Shown here one piece after another: positions 60,550 to 64,000 of a stretch of 64,000 nucleotides of DNA. The stretch's first letter is position 1. Every line of letters begins with the position of its first letter. The notes beneath the pieces are model-generated. The model worked only from the letters and a program-made list of their open reading frames with translations, had not been told where the DNA came from and did no database searches. The position numbers were made by a program, and so were the translations under genes. Source of the DNA: Chryseobacterium artocarpi (lineage in GTDB: Bacteria; Bacteroidota; Bacteroidia; Flavobacteriales; Weeksellaceae); the NCBI RefSeq assembly GCF_001684975.1, contig NZ_MAYH01000012.1:310001-374000 (forward strand). Direction: 5' to 3'.

Positions 60550-61965
60550 ATGAAAATAGAACAGATGTATACAGGATGTCTGGCTCAGGGAGCGTACTAT
60601 ATCACTTCAGGTGGTGAAGCAGTCATCATTGATCCTTTAAGAGAAACTCAACCCTATATTGAAAGACTGGAAAAAGATGGAGTAGTATTAAAATATATTT
60701 TCGAAACACACTTTCATGCAGACTTTGTCAGCGGTCACTTAGATTTAAGTAAAAAAACAAAAGCACCCATCGTATACGGTCCCACAGCAAATCCGGAATT
60801 TGAAGCCATTATTGCAAAAGATAATCAGATATTCAGGATAGGGAATATTCAGATTAAAGTTCTTCATACTCCGGGACACACATTGGAAAGCTCATCTTAC
60901 CTTTTGATTGATGAAAATGGAACTGAAACCGCATTATTCAGCGGAGATACCTTGTTTCTTGGAGATGTAGGACGTCCGGATCTGGCTCAGAAAGCAGCGG
61001 ATATGACACAGGAAGAGCTTGCAGGATTATTATACGACAGTTTATATCATAAAATTTTACCTTTAAATGACGACATTACAGTATATCCTGCTCATGGTGC
61101 CGGCTCGGCATGTGGTAAAAATATGCAGAAAGAAACCGTTGATACCCTTGGTAATCAGAAGAAAACCAATTATGCTTTAAATCAAAAAGACAAAGAAAGC
61201 TTTATTAAAGAAGTGACAGACGGACTTTTGCCCCCGCCCGCTTATTTTGGAATGAATGTAATGATGAATAAAAATGGCTATCACAGCTTCGATGAGGTAC
61301 TTTCAAACGGAATGCAGGCTCTTGTTCCAGAGCAATTTGAGGAAATAGCGGAAGCTTCAGGAGCTTTGATTTTAGATGTAAGGAACAATACAGATTTTGC
61401 CAAAGGCTTTATCCCGCAATCTGTCAATATCGGGTTGAATGGCGATTTTGCTCCCTGGGTAGGCGCTCTTATTGCAGAAGTAAATCAGCCCATTGTTCTG
61501 GTAACTGAACCGGGTAATGAAGAAGAAGCAGTGACCAGATTAAGCAGAGTAGGGTTTGATCATGTCTTAGGATTTTTAAAAGGAGGCTTCGATGCATGGA
61601 AGAATAGCGGTAAAGAGGTAGATTCGGTTAACCGTATTTCTGCTGAACAATTTGAGAACGAAATAAAAGATAAAGACGTCAAAATTATAGATGTAAGGAA
61701 AGAAAGTGAGTATGCCGCGGAACATGTAAATGGTGCTTACAGTAAACCTTTAGCTTATATCAATGAATGGATTCATACCATACAACCCGAAGAACATTTT
61801 TATCTTCATTGTGCCGGAGGTTACCGAAGTATGATTGCCGCAGCTATTCTTCAGGCAAGAGGTTACCGAAATTTTACCGAAATTGAGGGTGGATTTAAAG
61901 CTATTGCTTCCACAGCTATTCCTAAAAGTGATTTTGTATGCCAAACTAAAGTTTTAAACCATTAA
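60550..61965 (+). CDS. MBL-fold persulfide dioxygenase fused to two rhodanese domains (CstB/Blh-like)
   Basis: The 471-residue protein has a metallo-beta-lactamase domain with THFHADF (H54, H56, D58; typical of the ETHE1/Blh class), LHTPGHT and FSGDTLFLGDVGRPDL. Two rhodanese domains follow. The first (about 255-365, LILDVRNNTDFAKGFIPQS) lacks a catalytic Cys: the loop reads VLVTEPGNEE. The second has HCAGGYRSMIA with Cys421. The combination suggests oxidation of persulfide and transfer of sulfane sulfur, i.e. sulfide detoxification in the cytoplasm. The start is set after the second operator-promoter. The first YeeE gene follows after 14 bp. Confidence 0.93.
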   Translation: MKIEQMYTGCLAQGAYYITSGGEAVIIDPLRETQPYIERLEKDGVVLKYIFETHFHADFVSGHLDLSKKTKAPIVYGPTANPEFEAIIAKDNQIFRIGNIQIKVLHTPGHTLESSSYLLIDENGTETALFSGDTLFLGDVGRPDLAQKAADMTQEELAGLLYDSLYHKILPLNDDITVYPAHGAGSACGKNMQKETVDTLGNQKKTNYALNQKDKESFIKEVTDGLLPPPAYFGMNVMMNKNGYHSFDEVLSNGMQALVPEQFEEIAEASGALILDVRNNTDFAKGFIPQSVNIGLNGDFAPWVGALIAEVNQPIVLVTEPGNEEEAVTRLSRVGFDHVLGFLKGGFDAWKNSGKEVDSVNRISAEQFENEIKDKDVKIIDVRKESEYAAEHVNGAYSKPLAYINEWIHTIQPEEHFYLHCAGGYRSMIAAAILQARGYRNFTEIEGGFKAIASTAIPKSDFVCQTKVLNH

Positions 61966-61979
61966 AAATAAAAGTATAT

Positions 61980-62543
61980 ATGTTAGAAATAATAAAAGAA
62001 CCCTGGGCATGGTATATTGCCGGTCCATTAATCGGGCTTACCGTTCCAGCTTTACTGATTATAGGAAATAAGCCCTTTGGAATCAGTTCTTCATTAAGAC
62101 ATATCTGTGCAGCCTGCGTACCTGCCAATGTCAATTTTTTTAAATATAACTGGAAAAAAGAAGCCTGGAATCTGTTTTTTGTACTCGGAATTTTCTTCGG
62201 AGGGATAATTGCTGCCAATTTTATGCTTAATCCAGCCGAAATTACTGTGAACTCCAACCTTAAAACTGAACTTGCAGGTTATGGAATTACAGATTATACC
62301 AATCTTGTTCCTGCTCAGCTAATGAATTTTGAGAGCTTATTTACCCTTAGAGGGTTTATCATGATGGTAGTAGGTGGATTTTTGGTAGGCTTCGGGACAC
62401 GTTATGCAGGAGGATGTACCAGCGGGCATGCGATCATGGGACTTTCAAACCTGCAACTGCCGTCTTTGATAGCAACCATCTGCTTTATGATCGGAGGTTT
62501 TATAATGGCAAACCTTATTCTGCCTATGATTCTTTCCTTGTAA
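61980..62543 (+). CDS. YeeE/YedE-family sulfur transport protein (first)
   Basis: The 187-residue membrane protein has about four to five helices. The conserved GFGTRYAGGCTSGHAIMGLS, with its cysteine, is the mark of YeeE/YedE channels that import thiosulfate or related sulfur compounds. A second region (ISSSLRHICAACVPANVNFFKYNWKKEAWNLFF) carries a CAAC pair near residue 42. It is half-length compared with E. coli YeeE, so it probably pairs with the following protein. It lies 14 bp from the dioxygenase gene. Confidence 0.88.
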   Translation: MLEIIKEPWAWYIAGPLIGLTVPALLIIGNKPFGISSSLRHICAACVPANVNFFKYNWKKEAWNLFFVLGIFFGGIIAANFMLNPAEITVNSNLKTELAGYGITDYTNLVPAQLMNFESLFTLRGFIMMVVGGFLVGFGTRYAGGCTSGHAIMGLSNLQLPSLIATICFMIGGFIMANLILPMILSL

Positions 62544-62566
62544 CCTAATTTTAAAATCAGACAAAA

Positions 62567-63046
62567 ATGATAAAAGAGCAAAACCATTACGAAGAAACTG
62601 TTTGCAGCAATGAAAATATTCCTGAACAGAAATGGTATCACAATCTGAAATATCTTATTGCAGGAATCATATTCGGGATTATTTTCGTGAAAGCAGAGGT
62701 AATCAGTTGGTTCAGAATTCAGGAGATGTTCCGTTTACAGTCTTTTCATATGTATGGAATCATCGGGAGTGCTGTATTGGTCGGTATGATTTCCGTGTGG
62801 CTGATCAAGAATTTCAATATAAAAACAATATCCGGCGAGCCTATTACTTTCACACCTAAAAAATTCAGTAAGGGGCAAATTTATGGAGGATTGATATTCG
62901 GTTTTGGCTGGGCAATCACAGGAGCCTGTCCCGGACCTCTTTTTGCACAGATCGGAACCGGAGCTTTAGCTGTATCCGTTACGCTTCTGAGTGCCATTGC
63001 CGGAACCTGGGTGTATGGGTATTTCAGAGATCAATTACCTCATTGA
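62567..63046 (+). CDS. YeeE/YedE-family (DUF6691-like) sulfur transport protein (second)
   Basis: The 159-residue membrane protein completes the pair. After a polar N-terminus there are about four helices, with KFSKGQIYGGLIFGFGWAITGACPGPLFAQIG containing the conserved TGACPGP cysteine. Such half-size proteins occur in pairs next to MBL-rhodanese genes. Together they may transport a persulfide or thiosulfate species. It is the last gene of the set; the hairpin at 63068-63098 lies 21 bp after its stop. Confidence 0.88.
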   Translation: MIKEQNHYEETVCSNENIPEQKWYHNLKYLIAGIIFGIIFVKAEVISWFRIQEMFRLQSFHMYGIIGSAVLVGMISVWLIKNFNIKTISGEPITFTPKKFSKGQIYGGLIFGFGWAITGACPGPLFAQIGTGALAVSVTLLSAIAGTWVYGYFRDQLPH

Positions 63047-63061
63047 TATTAAACATACATA

Positions 63062-63098
63062 ATAAAAAAAGCCTGCTGATGTTATTTCAGCAGGCTTT
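63062..63098 (-). terminator. Terminator of the TolC-family gene, possibly shared
   Basis: AAAGCCTGCTGA (63068-63079) pairs perfectly with TCAGCAGGCTTT (63087-63098). A run of seven T follows on the reverse strand; the forward strand lacks a T tract, though the stem may still stop transcription from the YeeE side. Confidence 0.85.
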
Positions 63099-63110
63099 GT
63101 AGATACAAAA

Positions 63111-64000
63111 TTATGAAAAAATGAAGTTTTGCGCTCCCAATGCCATATAAAGATTGATGCGCTCCATTCTGTCCTGAAGTTCGAGATTAATAAGATTCAT
63201 CTCATTTTTAAGAAGATCTCTTTGCTTTCGGATCAGGACAAAACTGTTATTCGTTCCGACCTTAATTTGTTTTTGGGTGAGGTCAATATTATTTTTCAGC
63301 TCCTGAATAGCTTTTTGGTTATAATTAATCTGTTTTTCAACAGAATTCAGATTGGCTAGTGATGATTCCACTTCATTCAGCGCATTCAGTACAGCTTTTG
63401 AATATTCCTCAACAACCTGTTTCTGCTGTGAGTTTTTTATCTCTACATTCTTTTTCAGTTTCCCACTATTAAAGATCGGAGAAACTAATCCACCGCCTAC
63501 TTTCAGTAACGGATTGGAAAATAACGAATTAATAGCTTCTACATTACTTCCGGCTGTACCAAGAGAAGAACTGATGGTAAGAGAAGGTAACCTTGCTGCA
63601 TTGGCTTGCTGAACCTCATAAAATGCTTTTTCAATCTGAAAATGATAAGCCTGTATATCTGATCTGTTCTCTAAAAGCCCTAATGGAAAAGAAGCAGGAA
63701 TATCATTTTTTACAGGAGTAAAGAAATTCTGGGTAGCAAGTTTTCCTTCAGGATATTTTCCTGTAAGCAGTTCCAAAGATCTTCTGGACTGAATATTTGC
63801 ATTTTTTACCTTTTCAAGATATCCCTCCAGAGAAATAATTTCCGCAGCAATATTAGAAAGATCCATTGCATTGGCTGTTCCTATTTTTTTCTGAATTGAA
63901 TATAATCTTTCAAGCTCTTTGGTTTTCAGGATATAGCTTTCAATCATATCTTCCTGAATATTTCCTGCAATATTTAGATAATATGCTTTTGCAATCATGG
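63111..64000 (-). CDS. TolC-family outer membrane efflux protein (5' end outside window)
   Basis: The frame is open to the window edge; the ATG at 63998 is internal because the sequence there (YYLNIAGNIQEDMIESYILKTKELERLYSIQKKIGTANAMDL) already lies in the helical barrel. What is visible is the C-terminal 296 residues of an outer membrane factor: long amphipathic helices, the RRSLELLTGKYPEG loop, PLGLLENRSDIQAYHFQIEKAFYEVQQANAARLPSLTISSSLG, and ALNEVESSLANLNSVEKQI. It forms the outer channel of an RND or ABC efflux system; the inner components should be upstream, outside the window. Confidence 0.9.
   Translation of the reverse strand, partial: MIAKAYYLNIAGNIQEDMIESYILKTKELERLYSIQKKIGTANAMDLSNIAAEIISLEGYLEKVKNANIQSRRSLELLTGKYPEGKLATQNFFTPVKNDIPASFPLGLLENRSDIQAYHFQIEKAFYEVQQANAARLPSLTISSSLGTAGSNVEAINSLFSNPLLKVGGGLVSPIFNSGKLKKNVEIKNSQQKQVVEEYSKAVLNALNEVESSLANLNSVEKQINYNQKAIQELKNNIDLTQKQIKVGTNNSFVLIRKQRDLLKNEMNLINLELQDRMERINLYMALGAQNFIFS

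Overview
The window looks like chromosomal DNA of a Chryseobacterium-type flavobacterium (Bacteroidota, Weeksellaceae). It is AT-rich. Its promoters fit the Bacteroidota pattern TTG-N20/21-TAnnTTTG rather than the sigma70 -35/-10 boxes. Seven large secreted proteins end in type IX secretion (T9SS) sorting domains, and many genes belong to families typical of Flavobacteriia (DUF4349, TIGR02757, DUF3098, DUF4197, CcoG, an S1 protein with six S1 domains). The genus is an inference from these traits, not from a database search. I saw no rRNA, tRNA, CRISPR array, integrase, transposase or prophage gene.

Layout. 1-8.2 kb: the 3' part of a DUF4349 lipoprotein gene, prfC, two tandem paralogous membrane proteins, a CPBP protease, rdgB, and an rnz / TIGR02757 / DUF1003 coiled-coil cluster. 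8.3-17.2 kb: three consecutive paralogous choice-of-anchor-L proteins with type B T9SS tails, each followed by its own terminator. 17.3-22.4 kb: rsmA facing a housekeeping run ftsX-DUF3098-uppP-truB-outer membrane barrel-rluB/rsuA-like. 22.5-33.7 kb: a beta-propeller lipoprotein, a five-repeat helix-hairpin-helix protein, a MerR regulator, a secreted M12B-like protease, an AraC regulator, ccoG, an SMP-30-like lipoprotein and a DbpA-like helicase. 34-40.5 kb: rpsA and two more T9SS cargo genes (VWA protein, M36 protease). 40.6-46.3 kb: DMT exporter, alpha/beta hydrolase, DUF3592-like protein, a divergent MFS/AraC pair, an SRPBCC protein and rplS. 46.6-56.2 kb: a T9SS purple-acid-phosphatase-like protein, a YwqK/MORN-like protein, the two CoA-transferase subunits separated by an inverted ABC exporter, and a DUF4197 protein. 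56.5-64 kb: a GH20 hexosaminidase, a Crp/Fnr regulator next to a sulfur gene set (TauE, MBL-rhodanese persulfide dioxygenase, two YeeE/YedE proteins), and a truncated TolC-family gene.

The signal I rate highest is regulatory. An identical 21-bp element lies upstream of both tauE-like (59541-59561) and the MBL-rhodanese gene (60472-60492). Each copy is exactly 18 bp from a degenerate TTTG-type -7 box, and a Crp/Fnr regulator is encoded immediately upstream. This looks like an activator-dependent sulfide/persulfide regulon. Other notable signals are the split CoA-transferase operon with matching composite palindromic repeats after each half, the modular growth of the central type B T9SS protein, a heptad minisatellite in the DUF1003 protein, and several families of interspersed intergenic repeats.
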